A stretch of DNA of 64,000 bases, taken from the NCBI GenBank assembly GCA_947561395.2, contig OX387183.1, positions 54,729,915 through 54,793,914 on the forward strand, read 5' to 3'. Within the stretch, counting starts at the first letter, position 1. Each line of letters begins with the position of its first letter. Both the position numbers and the translations under genes were made by a program. Below the pieces are notes generated by a model. It was not told where the DNA came from. It did not search any database and saw only the letters and a list, made by a program, of their open reading frames with translations. The DNA is from Buxus sempervirens. Its lineage: Eukaryota; Streptophyta; Magnoliopsida; Buxales; Buxaceae. Below are positions 35,501-46,186 of this stretch, one piece after another.

Positions 35501-36988
35501 ATTTGTCCATCTGTATTTCATTCTTTGTTATGCATTATTTATATTGTTTTGTTATGAATAAAGAAGCCAGTTTCATCCTGTATATGAAAGTAATTTTAAA
35601 TTGCACATGTATTATAGGAGAAGAACCCAATCAGAATGCCTTGGTATTAAAGAAAGTTTGTATTCTTCATCGGTTAAATGCTTTTTTGGCATCAATTATA
35701 GCTTTCTAGTATTGTGGCAAACTAAGTCAAATCATCCTATAAAGCCCATCTAAAATTTAGTACCATAGCTGTTAATTTGCCTTCTGAATTCTCTTTCTTA
35801 CAACCAAAGAAAACAGAGCCTATAGCATCCCACTTTCTTTGATACGTGCAGGAAATCTCATGGCACCGGCTTGACGAGCTTCAGTCAGGAAGCAATGATG
35901 TTATTTCACGTGGATCCAATGGCCTTAAGCTTTATATGGTTGCTCCTTTCTTGGTGTAAGTATCAATGATTCAATGAAGTATAATTCCGGAGGTTCTATG
36001 GCCAATTTTACGTGTCCTAATATCTTGATGCAGATCCTTGAAAGCATATATTTCAACAAACCAGCCTCCCATGAGTCAAAAATCTGATACTCCTTACAAA
36101 GGTTTCTTCTCTCCCCTTTCCCTCATGGAGTGTCTTATACACTGCTAACATGCTATGCCTGTAGCTAGTACATTCTCAGTTTATGTATTTCAAATTGTAT
36201 AGTTTTAATGAAAGTCTTGCGGTTTCTACAACTTCCTTATATTGGGTGGCACAAAATTGAACTCATTGAATCCCCTCTTTGTTTGATATATTTTGCCAAT
36301 CCAAGTTTATAGTTTCATTATTGACTAAAACTACCATCTATGTGTGGGTTTGAAAGAAAAGTGGTGCATGATGATTACCTCTTAGCCTTATGCATGCAAA
36401 ATAATTTAATCATTTTTACCAAAAGAGGGGCAAAAAATGAAAAATAAAGGAAGGTTTTGTCTCTTTCATCATGTAAAATCAACACTAATAGTCCAGAACA
36501 CTACTGGTCTATATAGCCACCATGATGACTGAGCATCAGTTGTTCTGGTATTCTTTCTTTTAAAGCATTTGGAAAAAAATGTGTCTAGCTGTATACTGCA
36601 CAAGCACTAAAAGAATGATGGCTCCTCATTTTTGTATTGCCAACCCCAACTGGTTGGGAAAAGGCATTTTGCTTTTGTATCATTTTTGTCAGAATCTTGG
36701 GCGGTGCTTTTTTATTTTGCTATAGTTTTATTGGTAAAACTCCAACCCCAATTCTCACTTTGTCTCTTCATTTCTTACCCTTTGTTTCCAATTTTGTCTC
36801 AATTTTGTGAAGGGGCAAGTACATGGAAGGTGAAGAACAGTTCTGCAGGGGGAACCATGACAACAGAGATGATAGGACCTGGATCTGAGACTCGCTCACC
36901 TTACTCATTTCCTGGGAAAAGCTTCAGAGGTTTCAAGTTTGACTCTGCTTCAATTTTACAAGCAATGGAAGCTGCTTTCCCTTCATAG
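23583..36988 (+). CDS. DCP2: mRNA-decapping enzyme subunit 2 (DCP2), Nudix hydrolase
   Basis: DCP2 removes the m7G cap from mRNA, releasing m7GDP and 5'-monophosphate RNA for XRN-type decay in P-bodies, working with DCP1 and VARICOSE. Eight exons join in frame at 23583-23662, 28237-28388, 28762-28889, 29908-30006, 35162-35314, 35852-35955, 36034-36101 and 36813-36988 (960 nt, 319 residues), all GT-AG. Residues about 18-110 are the N-terminal regulatory DCP2 box A domain ([28 protein letters not shown]). The Nudix box at 138-160 is complete, G(x5)E(x7)REVLEETGF, starting in [10 protein letters not shown], with both catalytic glutamates of the EE pair. Box B follows ([34 protein letters not shown]). 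The C terminus carries [16 protein letters not shown]. The tail is shorter than in Arabidopsis DCP2. Intron 4 (5.16 kb) splits the Nudix box. Introns 1 and 4 hold transposons, but the frame is intact. Confidence 0.95.
24852..25105. mobile_element. hAT-type MITE, 8-bp target duplication
   Basis: A 254-bp element with left end CAAGGTTTACAATTT and right end AAATTGTAAACATTG. Further in, an exact 17-bp inverted pair, GACATTTCGCCAAAATG, sits at 24877-24893 and 25071-25087. It is flanked by an exact 8-bp duplication, GTCTGGTT (24844-24851 and 25106-25113). The termini match those of the element at 6238-6575, and both interiors are rich in TTTCGCC words, so they belong to one family or two close ones. 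It is non-coding. Confidence 0.85.
25260..25497. repeat. 118-bp tandem duplication
   Basis: ACCTTGGG(G/A)AACTATATCC begins each copy (25260 and 25378). Both continue with GGGGTGGATCTCTACTTC and AAAATAAATACTATTGATAC. The copies differ at a modest number of sites. It is intronic and non-coding. Confidence 0.8.
25770..26294. mobile_element. Possible degenerate hAT-like element
   Basis: The left end TAGGGTTGGGCA and the right end TGAACACCCCTA are imperfect inverted repeats of the TAGGGGTGNNCA type seen at many plant hAT-related elements. Both halves carry GGGCTTG/CAAGCC and GCCC words, mimicking inverted subterminal repeats. The 8-bp flanks (GATTAATT and ACTGTTAT) do not match, so an old insertion or a misplaced boundary is possible. 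Confidence 0.35.
26473..27067 (+). pseudogene. LINE RNase H domain remnant and 3' tail
   Basis: Translation from about 26520 gives [20 protein letters not shown] followed by NAF, which resembles the start of the RNase H domain of plant L1-like LINEs (GNPG..G.GGI.RD..G..I.AF). After a stop and frame change, 26798-26850 encodes [14 protein letters not shown], matching the domain's usual ANGLAD.LAKEG end. A T-rich 3' tail ends near AATGAAATTTTGATTATTTA at 27040-27060. It is broken by stops and frameshifts and is 5'-truncated. Confidence 0.65.
30580..33060 (-). pseudogene. Decayed L1-like LINE, reverse transcriptase to C-terminal region
   Basis: Reading the minus strand from 33058, the translation [20 protein letters not shown], then [20 protein letters not shown] and [20 protein letters not shown], matches the fingers/palm region of plant LINE reverse transcriptase. 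Further fragments follow in order: about 32570-32343 (RT), 31610-31371 ([16 protein letters not shown], a segment before the zinc-binding RVT domain) and 30992-30579 ([17 protein letters not shown], the C-terminal WxxWKERNxRIF type). Stops and frameshifts separate them, so it is dead. It lies antisense within intron 4 of DCP2 and overlaps no exon. Confidence 0.8.
32675..32760. repeat. 43-bp tandem duplication within the LINE remnant
   Basis: AAGTGCTGATTTGACTAGTC begins at 32675 and again at 32718. Both copies end in CAATAGCCCAT. It interrupts the reverse transcriptase coding strand and helps show the LINE is no longer functional. Confidence 0.75.
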
Positions 36989-38466
36989 CCGAAAAAGGAG
37001 GATGATAAACAGCCTCCATGTAAAGCGTTTCATCTTGCATGGTTAGGTTTAGTTGTGCTAATAGCCACCGGTACATACCTAACACCATTAGTTAGCCCTC
37101 AGGATCAATCAGAAACCGCCCAAGCTGTGTTGTGTCATATAGATCGGCATGGGATATATGTAGATGCTGTATATAAAATTTGTAATGCAAAAATTAGGTT
37201 TAGGTCTCTACTTTCCCCCATGTTACCAGAATGGTTAGTTTAGAGTACAACTAACTCACATTTAAGGCTTGTGTGTTGTTGATAGGGATGAAATTCTTGA
37301 TTTAGAACAGATTCCTAGGATTCTATTGTGCTCCATGATGGTATGGTGTAATCAAACCTTTAATCGTAATTAGTATTACTTCTGTTTTTGTTTAGACAGC
37401 GTCATGCTTTCTAGTCCCTTGCGTCCATGTAAGGATCGTTGATCCCAGCAAATAGCCATATGGCAGATTTTAATTGGGTGGGCATCTCCCACTTGAGAAC
37501 TTGCTGTAATTTTGTCTGTAAGGGGAAGGATAATCGAGTCACTTTGACTTGATCAATCAATCCACTTTTTCGTGTATATATTTTGATACATTCATATTGC
37601 TGAATATAGTGCTTAAAGATTGGACGGAAGTTAAATGATCGAAATTTTATTTATTATTTTCTTCTCCCAAAACAATTGAGCAAAAACTGAAGGTACGGAA
37701 GGGAGAAGTGAAGACGAAAGACCCACTTCGATGGTACTCCGTTGCCGACGTTGTCAGCATCCGGCCGGCACCACAAGACACATTCCGATTGGAAGATTTG
37801 GACTTTGCGCGTTCCAGTTACACCAGCAGGTTCCCAGTTCAACGAATCAGCTCTTGTTGGCGCAATTGCTTTTTTGCTACGGTTAGTGGTTTCCATCTGG
37901 AAGCAAGTTGAAGTTTGAGCTCACATGGAATGGTTAATAGCTTTCGTCAGGCCCGAGCTCAAAGGCAGACAAAAGGGAAGCGCTAATGGACCCTACAAGA
38001 TGCTGTGTAACGAGAGATTTGGAGCTTCTGGCATAAGTACCTTCTCTTTTGGGTTCTGGTAGGAGAGTGCCACTTTTTGTATACAGGCCCATATGCACAG
38101 GCAAGAAAGGACATTTCAATCAGACATCAAGAAAACCTAGTGCAGATTTGCAGTGATGCAATTTGGCACAACTGAATTTCAGGTACGGTACCGAGAAAAT
38201 TGGATTTCGAAATTCGGTTATAATCCTGACTAGCGACACTCCGGCTTTCTCTGAACGTTTTGTTTGAGCTGCTGTTAGATTTTTTCTGCCCTTTTATCCA
38301 ATGGAAGCGAAACCTAATGCAGATTTGCAAAAATTTAGAGACGGGAGATGGATTTTTTGAAAAAGGAGAATACTCATATAAGATAATAAATCATGACATC
38401 ACGAACTGGGAATCAGCTCAAAACTGGAAACAGTTTCTTGAGGATTTGATTCTTCCCCTGACAGTC
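36989..38466. other. Convergent intergenic region between DCP2 and DRB2-like gene
   Basis: This holds the 3' ends of both genes, which face each other with 1,478 bp between stop codons. The open frames at 37654-37911 on both strands have no recognisable product. A segment (A/G)CCTA(A/G)TGCAGATTTGCA occurs twice (about 38135 and 38314). No third gene is supported. Confidence 0.5.
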
Positions 38467-41400
38467 TCATACCTTGAGCTGTTTCAAACCCTCTAATGTC
38501 GCAGATTCCTGTGTGTCATTACCATTTGCAGTTCCAATTTCCTCAATATGCACGGAAGATGTAGTAGGGGTGATAGCTGTAGCAATGAAAGCTGGTGGCT
38601 CCTCTATTTTAACTGGTCGAGAAGCATATGCTGGCACAGCTTGCCTCATAAAGACTGCTGGGGCAAAACGAACTGGTGGTGGCCTTATTACCTGATGAGT
38701 AAGGCCTGATGGAGGGCGTGGAGGAGCAGAGAAAACAGGCACTGCTGTCCTTACTGTCACTGCTGGTGCAATCCCATGATATGGTGCCCTGAAATTCTGA
38801 ACAGGAATGTAAGGTGAGGCTCCTGCTGCAGGGAATTTCTGGGAGCGAGATCCGCGACTTTCAGGTGCTAGGAACTGTGATTGTGCTGAGGGTTTGTCAT
38901 TTATGATTGTAGAGATCGGTCTGTGGCGCGTAGCTGTCTTAGGGCGAATTAAAGGAAGGATTTTAGATGTAGAAACAGGGGTTGGCTGTCCACTTGATGG
39001 TTTTGAATTTTGCATGGGGAATTTCTTGGGGAATGGAAATGGGCCATTAGGCGAGTTTGTGATTGCCATTTTTTCCTTGAGAAGATAGTTCAATAGGACC
39101 CGTGCAATAGTGATCTGTTCTTGTTCATCGCTGTTCTCTGTTTCTGATGATGAACTGGCAGCTTCCTTTGCCACTGCCAAAGAAAGCACATGATATGTTA
39201 GTGGAGCTTCTTTGATTAAGAATAATTATATTGGTACAAGTGGGTGGCATGTCCAGTATTATACATATGCAAATGACAATGAAATATGAATGGCAGTTTG
39301 GGACATAAAAGACATTATAAAATGTTAAGGCGAAATTTTAGGCCAGAATCTCGTCTTTTCTCTTTATAAAATAATACTGCATTTAGGCACATGAAAACAG
39401 AATATGAGTAATTGTTTGGGATGTAAAAGGTTTTTTAGAAAAAACTAAGGGCATTTTTTGAAAAATAATATGTCAGGCAAAACACTATACTCTTTTCTTT
39501 AGCAGGGGTGTCAATGAAGTAGGTCTAAGAAGGCGAGTAGCAGTCACATAAAATACAAGGAACGAAAGCCACTACAGAACTTTTTTCATGGACTTTCTGA
39601 TGCCAATACTTTTGGACAAATGTGAAGTACAGAAGTGATGCATGGACAATCGAAACACAATTGATCAAGTGTTGGAAAATTCCGGGTCACTTCACTTGTG
39701 ACCATTCTTTACATCAATAATTCCCCAGATGGAAAAGCTTACTCAATTCGATAGCCAGCAAAATTAAATTGCCTAATACTGTTAACAATTCAGCATAGGA
39801 TAGAGAAAATACAAACAGGCACCAGCTTGTTCTGGGGGCTACTATTTCTCAGAGTTTTTGTCATGCCCTACTAGTTAAGTCAAGTTTTCATTACTAGAGA
39901 AGTCCTAATTTATTTGATAAAGAAGGTTTGCTTTGATTGCTAACAAGTCAAATCACAAATTGTAATTGGAGAAAGCCCATGTGTCTGTGATTAGACTTTT
40001 ATTCGGTCTGGCAAATTATCTGAAATGTGATGGCTGTTTGATGGGTGAGAATGTTTTTTGATTCATGAAACTTCATAAAATAAGAAAGGAGACCAAGATA
40101 AGACAACAAATCTACCTTAGCTCTGGAATGCATGTATTATTCGTCATCTCCCTCCACCTGTTCTTGTTTACTTTTTCTTTTTCTTTTTTTTTTTCACTCT
40201 TTTGAGATTCATAGCAAGCTCTGTGCACCTATTTCAATCATTCCTTTGGGATTTCATAGTAATTTATCCCAAACACTGGCCTACATGATGCTTTGATGCA
40301 GCATATTCATAAATTCAAATCTAGCATATGCCTTGTGATAGACTGTGATAGGAAGACACACCCAGATATATCTCATGAATGCATGCAAAAGCAACTTATC
40401 AGGTTAAGAGTTCAAAAGGATGTGAAAAGGCCAAAATGGCCGTCTATCAAAGAATTGATAACAAGGGATCTTCCATCTTTTCACGGGCTGGAATCGTCTA
40501 CCGCATGAAAATGCGGCAGACGATACCGCCCAAATGTGAACCGTGAGATGGCTCCATCTCACGGTTCACATTTTTCAAAAAAATTTTTGTGAAAAAAAAA
40601 AAATGAATACTTTTTTTTTTTGTGAGGGGGCGGTATCGTCCGCCGCATGCATATGCGGTAGACGATATCATCCCTCTTTTCACTAACACAACAAACATAC
40701 TAGCCAGATTAATTATAGATGCATATACACAGGTAGGCTGGACAAAGGTACAGAAAGGTTTCAATCTCATTCAACTAAGACATCAGCCAAGCAACTATCC
40801 AGAACATTGGACCTAAAATGTTTACTTTTCATTCAGGTACATAAAATGAGGCTTGAGATTAAGTAGCAATCATAACTCCAGTGACATCATATGAACTTTT
40901 CCAACATTGATCTATAGCTACCAGAAGGAATTCTATTGGTCATTAGCTAATATGTTAGGCTATACTCTCAAGAAACAAAATACATCCACAGTATCACTAA
41001 AACCAGCGAAATATTCTAATTGCACTCATTAAATGCTTACATATAAAGAAGGCAAACCAACAGAGGGTACTTAAACTCCACATTTCACATGCCACAAACA
41101 AAAGGACACAGAAGATAATGGAATAAATAAGAAAAAAATTATACTCTTACCTCCAAAATTCTGCAACCAGTTATCTTTAAAAGTTCAGATGAGTACTCAC
41201 ATTGTTTTAAGGATGTCCAAGCTGCCATGGCCGCATTCTTCTCGGCTTGCTTCTTGTTCTTAGCAGGTTCACCGGTAAAAATAACTCCAGCAAGCTCCAC
41301 TGTGCAGGTAAAGATGGGTTGGTGTCCAAGACCTGATCTGGAAGTTTTGTACAGTGGCAACGCTGCTCCAACTCTTTGTGAAATCTCTTGCAAGAGATTC

Positions 41401-44400
41401 TTGTAGACCCCTGTCTCATCCTGTCCAATCAGAAGCTAAATGAGTACCAAGGCACCAATATATGAGGTGGTCATGCAGATTAGGAATAATATCAAGGAGT
41501 AACTGTTTAGTACATTCTTACCTTTTTTGATGGACATAAATTATGGAGGCACTCATAATAAGAAAATTTCTTCCTAGGTTGCAAAAAGCTTCGTAGAAAT
41601 TTTACAAAGCCAACTTTGAAGTCACAACAATGTCCTCTGAATTAAAGCAAAATCTGTGAATGATTTATCATGGTGACTTGTATATAATACAGTGTTTGTT
41701 GTAAAAAATCGCTTTTCATGACAGAACAGTGGCATGAAACTGGGAGACTGAACAGCTTTATATAAGATTCGATGGGGTGCCGGTTAAACGCAGCAGTGGG
41801 GAAGATTATTATATATTCATGGCAAATGTAAGGGTTTGTAAAGTGTAGTTTGAAGCTATTTTTGCAGAGTTTATAACCAATTAAAATATGGTATAATGAA
41901 GTCAGCAAACGAAGAAAGAATAGTGTTATCAATAGTGAGGTACAAATTGAATAATTGGTTATATGAGATGATTCATAAAAAAAAAAGACAATGATGATTA
42001 TAGAAAATACAAGATTGAAAAACATTAGATGATTCCCATGGTTTGGGTACAACCAACAAACCATTATCATAAAAAATAAAAATGTTTTTACTACGTCCAA
42101 CTGGTGCATGAGATACCAGCCAAAATGTATCTTGATGCACTTTATTATTATTTATAAACAAATAATGAAGATTATATTCATAAAAAATCAATAGTGAAGA
42201 TTATATTTTAACTTTTAAGGGAAGGAATGGTTTCAAAACTCACCTATACTGAGTTGTATTGGGATGGTCAACTCGGTATCAGCTTGGTAAGGGCTGATAA
42301 TAAGTCCCGAGACAATGGGTTTCACTGGAAACCCCTCTTCTCGGCAAGAAGTGATGGGAATAGAAAAATCTGTGTGCTGGGATCTTCACTAGCTCAGCAG
42401 TCAGCATGAATATGTTCATCACATAATAATCAGACTCATGAAGCAATGAACAGGATATAGCAGTTCGAAAGGTGGCACCTCCTCTTCTTCTTTTTCTTTC
42501 TAAACTTATCCAGGTCAATCAGGTTGTCTTGGTCCTAACTCAGCTGATACGGATGGCATCAGCGAGTCAACTCAATATGGGGCCAGGCGGATACAAGGGC
42601 AAACACCGAGTTTTTAAACCTCCATAAACTAGCCCAGAGACAGCTGCACAGTGAAATTTATAAAGGAAAATCTAATGTACAGAATACACTTTTATCCGTT
42701 GGAATGTCGTATGTCCATTGGCTAACACAAAATCCTTTTTTTTTTGGAACTAGCTAACACAAAATCTTTCACTTGTGTTACAGTGTATATTCCAAGTCTT
42801 AATTCAGATTTTAGTAATTGAATTAGGCATACACTGAATTTTGGATCATCTCTGCTCGGTTTTATGGGTTGCAAACCTGATCAGCCTGCCACCCCCAAAA
42901 TTTACCCAGTAATTGGCCAGGATGAATTTGGGTTCATTTTCTTTAGCCTGCTAATAAGCAAGTCAGGCTTGAGTTAAACCATTTCCACTGAGTGAGTGAA
43001 TTCCCTTCAAAGCAATCAGCTGGTCTACAGGTATACTTTTTGCATACAGTGGTTCAGACTTCTTCCTCCTTTATTTTGTTGTCTCATTTTCATACACACA
43101 TCATTTTGCCTGATAAATATATATCTTTTGAAGAATGAGTAAACAGTTACTGTGAAATTTAGTATTTCAATTAATATTATATGATGCAGTAATTTATTAC
43201 TTCAATTTTCAAAGGAATAATGAGTTAAATAGGTTAAGTAGCTTAGGTTTCAATGTCAACAACAACAGTGTCTCACTCCAACGGAATGGGACCTGGTATT
43301 CCCATCAAATTTCTCCATGTTCAGTCAATAGGAGAAACAGAGATGATCAAAGGATTCTTGCTTTTACCTATTATTAGTGGTTTGTGTGATGGGTACATGA
43401 CTGTTCAGACTTATTCACCTGAGGGAACAGATAACATTTTTCTTCCCCTAAGAATGCCGGATCTCCTTTCTAGTCTAACCAAACAGGAATCCTGTTGCAC
43501 CGTCCCAAACTATCAGAAGCCAAATCTCCCATTCTAAATTCCATCCACTTCCTGAGCAGCGCAATACATTCTCAATATAAGAACTGTTATTTGGTGCCAA
43601 GGTAATAGATATAAAGAGACACTGATTCTTGGTAAAGAGAAATTTTTTTAAAGTATGGTCTGGCTAAGGGCGACACTAGAATATAATCAATCAGTCCCAC
43701 TAAAATAAAGATGGAAGTGTGTTAATGGGTTTTACACATCAACGTATAAACCAGCTTGGTTTTATATAAATTTTAGGTTATAAAAATCCTTTCTTGTGAT
43801 AACCCCAAGCCCATTCAAAACCAGGCCGTATGGCACATCATGTCAGAAAGTATCAACTCTATTTGAACCTGATCTGCCATCCCTATTCTTGATTATTATC
43901 GGATTCTGACCTATGTCAAAAAAACTTTTTTTTAATAGGTAAAAAGGTAATTTATTAAAATAAGATTAGTACAAAGGGGAGGTGAATACAAAGTGTGTAA
44001 CCTCCAAGAGGTCTTCTTAGGGCATCAGGTCCTAGAAGGAAAAAGATATCAAAAAATCCTCCTAACAGAGATGACTTCTTAAAATTTAAAGGACTAGGAA
44101 AGAGTCACATTGTAAGAAATCCTCCAGGGACAGATCTGAGAAACTAGGCAAAACAGATGCCCAGCTGAATATTAAACGCAAAACTGCCTGTGACAGAACT
44201 TCTGCTGACTTCTCTTCACCTCTAAAAATCTTACAATTCCTTTCCCCCATAACACCCACAAAACTGCCGCTAGGCATGAATTCCAAAAGTTGAGGCATTG
44301 ATTTTAATGAATGTAAGAAACAATTTTTGGGCTTTGTCCACATGAGCTGCTAAAGTTTTTGGTCTGTGGTTCCCTGCATCAAAGACCTCTACAGTGCAAG

Positions 44401-46186
44401 TAACCAATATGTGTCTAATCTACAAATTTCAAACCCAAAAATAAATAAATAAATGAAGACACAAATCAATCAAAGCCAAACCACTTGTCCTTATCAGACT
44501 TAATTTACATGGTCTTACAGAGTTTTAATACTCCTAAAAATCCAAAAACTGCAAGAATTGAACTTAGAATTAATTAACATTTACAGAAGCATCTAGCAGT
44601 TGGAGATAATCCAAAGAAAAAATGTGTTACACTAGCAATGCAGTGATATCATACTTTCTATCACTTGTTGTGTTCCACAATATACGAATCTTATTTTATT
44701 CCATGATTTTTCATTTAATTTTTAAATTTACAAGGGAAAAAAACAACACAAAACTATGGACAAGTAAACAACTTGCTATATACATATTCTGACCAAGAAT
44801 TTGTATGCCTAAATAGCCCCTTCGCTATATTGAATTTCAATATTGGATTTGAGTAGTACCTGTGTCAGGTTTTATCATTCCTAATTGGATCAATCGTCCC
44901 TTCATCATTATTTTTGGATTTGGAAAGGACTCGAATCATAATGAGATACCATGAGAAACCCTATTTTACAAGCAAGAAGCATGATGGAAAAAAATAAAGG
45001 ATTTCTTTTAAGTACTTTTAATGGTTATATTTTTTAACCAAAATGCTCTTACCAAATGACTTATTCCTATCTAAGTAAATACATATACTTGGTTTGAATC
45101 AGATCAAATTGACCCATATCTACATTTGATGCAATCAATAATCCTTATTCTGCTCTTTCTAGATGGACTGAACTTAATTCATGATCCAATCCATAAAAAG
45201 TCCCATGCCAAGCCACTTTATGAGGCAGATAAGCATCTTTATCCAAGCACCTACATTAATACTTCGCACATCTGCCTTCATAAATTAGAATTTAAATAAG
45301 GATCATTGGTAGGCCACACAGAAATTTCCAAACTTTTAACCATTTTGTAAATTTAAGATGCATTTTTGTCAACAAGACAGAAATTCCACATTTTTCCAAC
45401 CATTTCAAGCGGAATAGAACCCTTTTGATCATTCACCGTCGCATATCCGATCTATTCTCTTCCATCTGGCCGATGCATGCAATAAAACACCGGGAGCTAG
45501 ACGGCTCACATTAGCTGACTGACAACTCTGAAAGCTTCGCGAGCTAGTTAGAGAGACAAAGGGGGAGGGATACGACTTGCATTAGCTGATCGCTAGAAAG
45601 CTACAATGAGTGCGCAAATCTCCCTCTTCCTTCCCCCTGGCTGCGCACATGAGCTAAACGAAATCGGACAAAGCGGGGAGGGTTTCTAAACAGAAGAAGG
45701 AGCGCTCGATAAGCGCGCGTACACCAGAGGCGTAAGTTAGCAAGATCCGATGCACCCCTTTTTGCTTCTGTTCTAGTTGTCGTGTTGATGTTTCACACCG
45801 AAAAGCAGGTGAGACAGAGAGAACAGGAACCGAATCAAATGAATGAACGAACGAACATGGAAGTAACGTAGACGATATAAAAAGCCCTAACTGAGCTGAA
45901 ACAAAACACTAACAGCTACCGTACAAAGGAGCTTACTTACAAGGATCCTGGCGGCTAGCGAGTGCGACGGGCCCCTGCTAGAGAGCGAATTGAGCGCCAC
46001 TTCGGCAGCCGAGTGCTCCGCCTGCCTCAACGTCGTACAAAAGCTAGGACTCTCGAAGATCTCGCCGTTGAAATTAACGGTAGCCTTGAATCTCGGCGCG
46101 TGATCGGGACCTTCTCTTATACACGTATACGACGGAAGGTTAAAGCAGCTCCTCTGTGCCAGCTCCTGAAGCTGGTTCTTATACAT
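38467..46186 (-). CDS. DRB2: Double-stranded RNA-binding protein, DRB2-like
   Basis: A plant DRB2/3/5-clade protein. DRB proteins bind dsRNA and partner Dicer-like enzymes; Arabidopsis DRB2 influences microRNA action and Pol IV-dependent siRNA levels. Exons on the minus strand are 46186-45941, 41420-41201 and 39173-38467 (1173 nt, 390 residues), with GTAAGT and GTGAGT donors and CAG acceptors. dsRBM1 (about 1-70) starts MYKNQLQELAQRSCFNLPSY and has PRFKATVNFNGE and RQAEHSAAEVAL. dsRBM2 (about 86-155) has YKNLLQEISQRV, FTCTVELAGVIF and KNKKQAEKNAAMAAW, with the KKQAEKNAA RNA-contact helix intact. The proline-rich tail repeats the clade motif VTVRTAVPVFSAPP. The upstream in-frame ATG at 46213 would add nine residues; 46186 fits the family start. 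It is shorter than Arabidopsis DRB2, the difference lying in the tail. Introns of 4.5 and 2.0 kb contain transposon sequence. Confidence 0.94.
39174..41200 (-). other. Intron 2 of the DRB2-like gene
   Basis: A 2.0 kb phase-1 intron (T|TG leucine codon split). It contains the palindromic MITE at 40485-40674; the rest is AT-rich without coding content. Confidence 0.8.
40485..40674. mobile_element. Palindromic Mutator-type MITE, copy 1, 9-bp target duplication
   Basis: A 190-bp element flanked by an exact 9-bp direct repeat, TCTTTTCAC (40476-40484 and 40675-40683), the duplication size of Mutator-like transposases. The ends are GGGCTGGAATCGTCTACCGC and the reverse complement of GGGATGATATCGTCTACCGC. 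Each terminus is itself a hairpin (CGTCTACCGCAT-GAAA-ATGCGGCAGACG on the left). A central perfect stem lies at 40532-40573 (AAATGTGAACCGTGAGATGG, two-base loop, then its complement). A near twin is at 50045-50235. It is non-coding and sits in intron 2 of the DRB2-like gene, so it is transcribed in that pre-mRNA. Confidence 0.87.
41421..45940 (-). other. Intron 1 of the DRB2-like gene
   Basis: A 4.5 kb intron between the exons encoding dsRBM1 and dsRBM2. It contains a LINE 3' fragment at about 43924-44345; the rest is AT-rich and I see no gene in it. The long minus-strand frame at 41642-42109 is low-complexity and hydrophobic by composition only. Confidence 0.78.
43924..44345 (-). pseudogene. 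5'-truncated LINE 3' end
   Basis: On the minus strand from 44343 the translation includes GVMGERNCKIFRGEEKSAEV and then SWASVLPSFSDLSLEDFL. This matches the extreme C terminus of plant L1-like ORF2 (the WxERNxRIF motif and following helix). Downstream on the same strand is a short 3' untranslated part ending in AATAAATTACC and an A-rich tail at about 43932-43924. A 3' end with an A tail and missing 5' part is typical of abortive LINE insertion. Confidence 0.7.

Noticed and set aside
37654..37911. Open frames on both strands between DCP2 and DRB2
   Set aside because: No recognised domain on either strand and no splice or promoter context; probably untranslated or intergenic.
41642..42109. 155-codon hydrophobic minus-strand frame in DRB2 intron 1
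   Set aside because: AT-rich composition gives Ile/Leu/Phe/Tyr-rich chance frames; no motif and no splice context.
45887..45940. Read-through of DRB2 exon 1 into intron 1 (ends VSKLLCTVAVS...)
   Set aside because: A GTAAGT donor at 45940 and a DETGVYKNL exon at 41420 rebuild the conserved family sequence, so this is intron.
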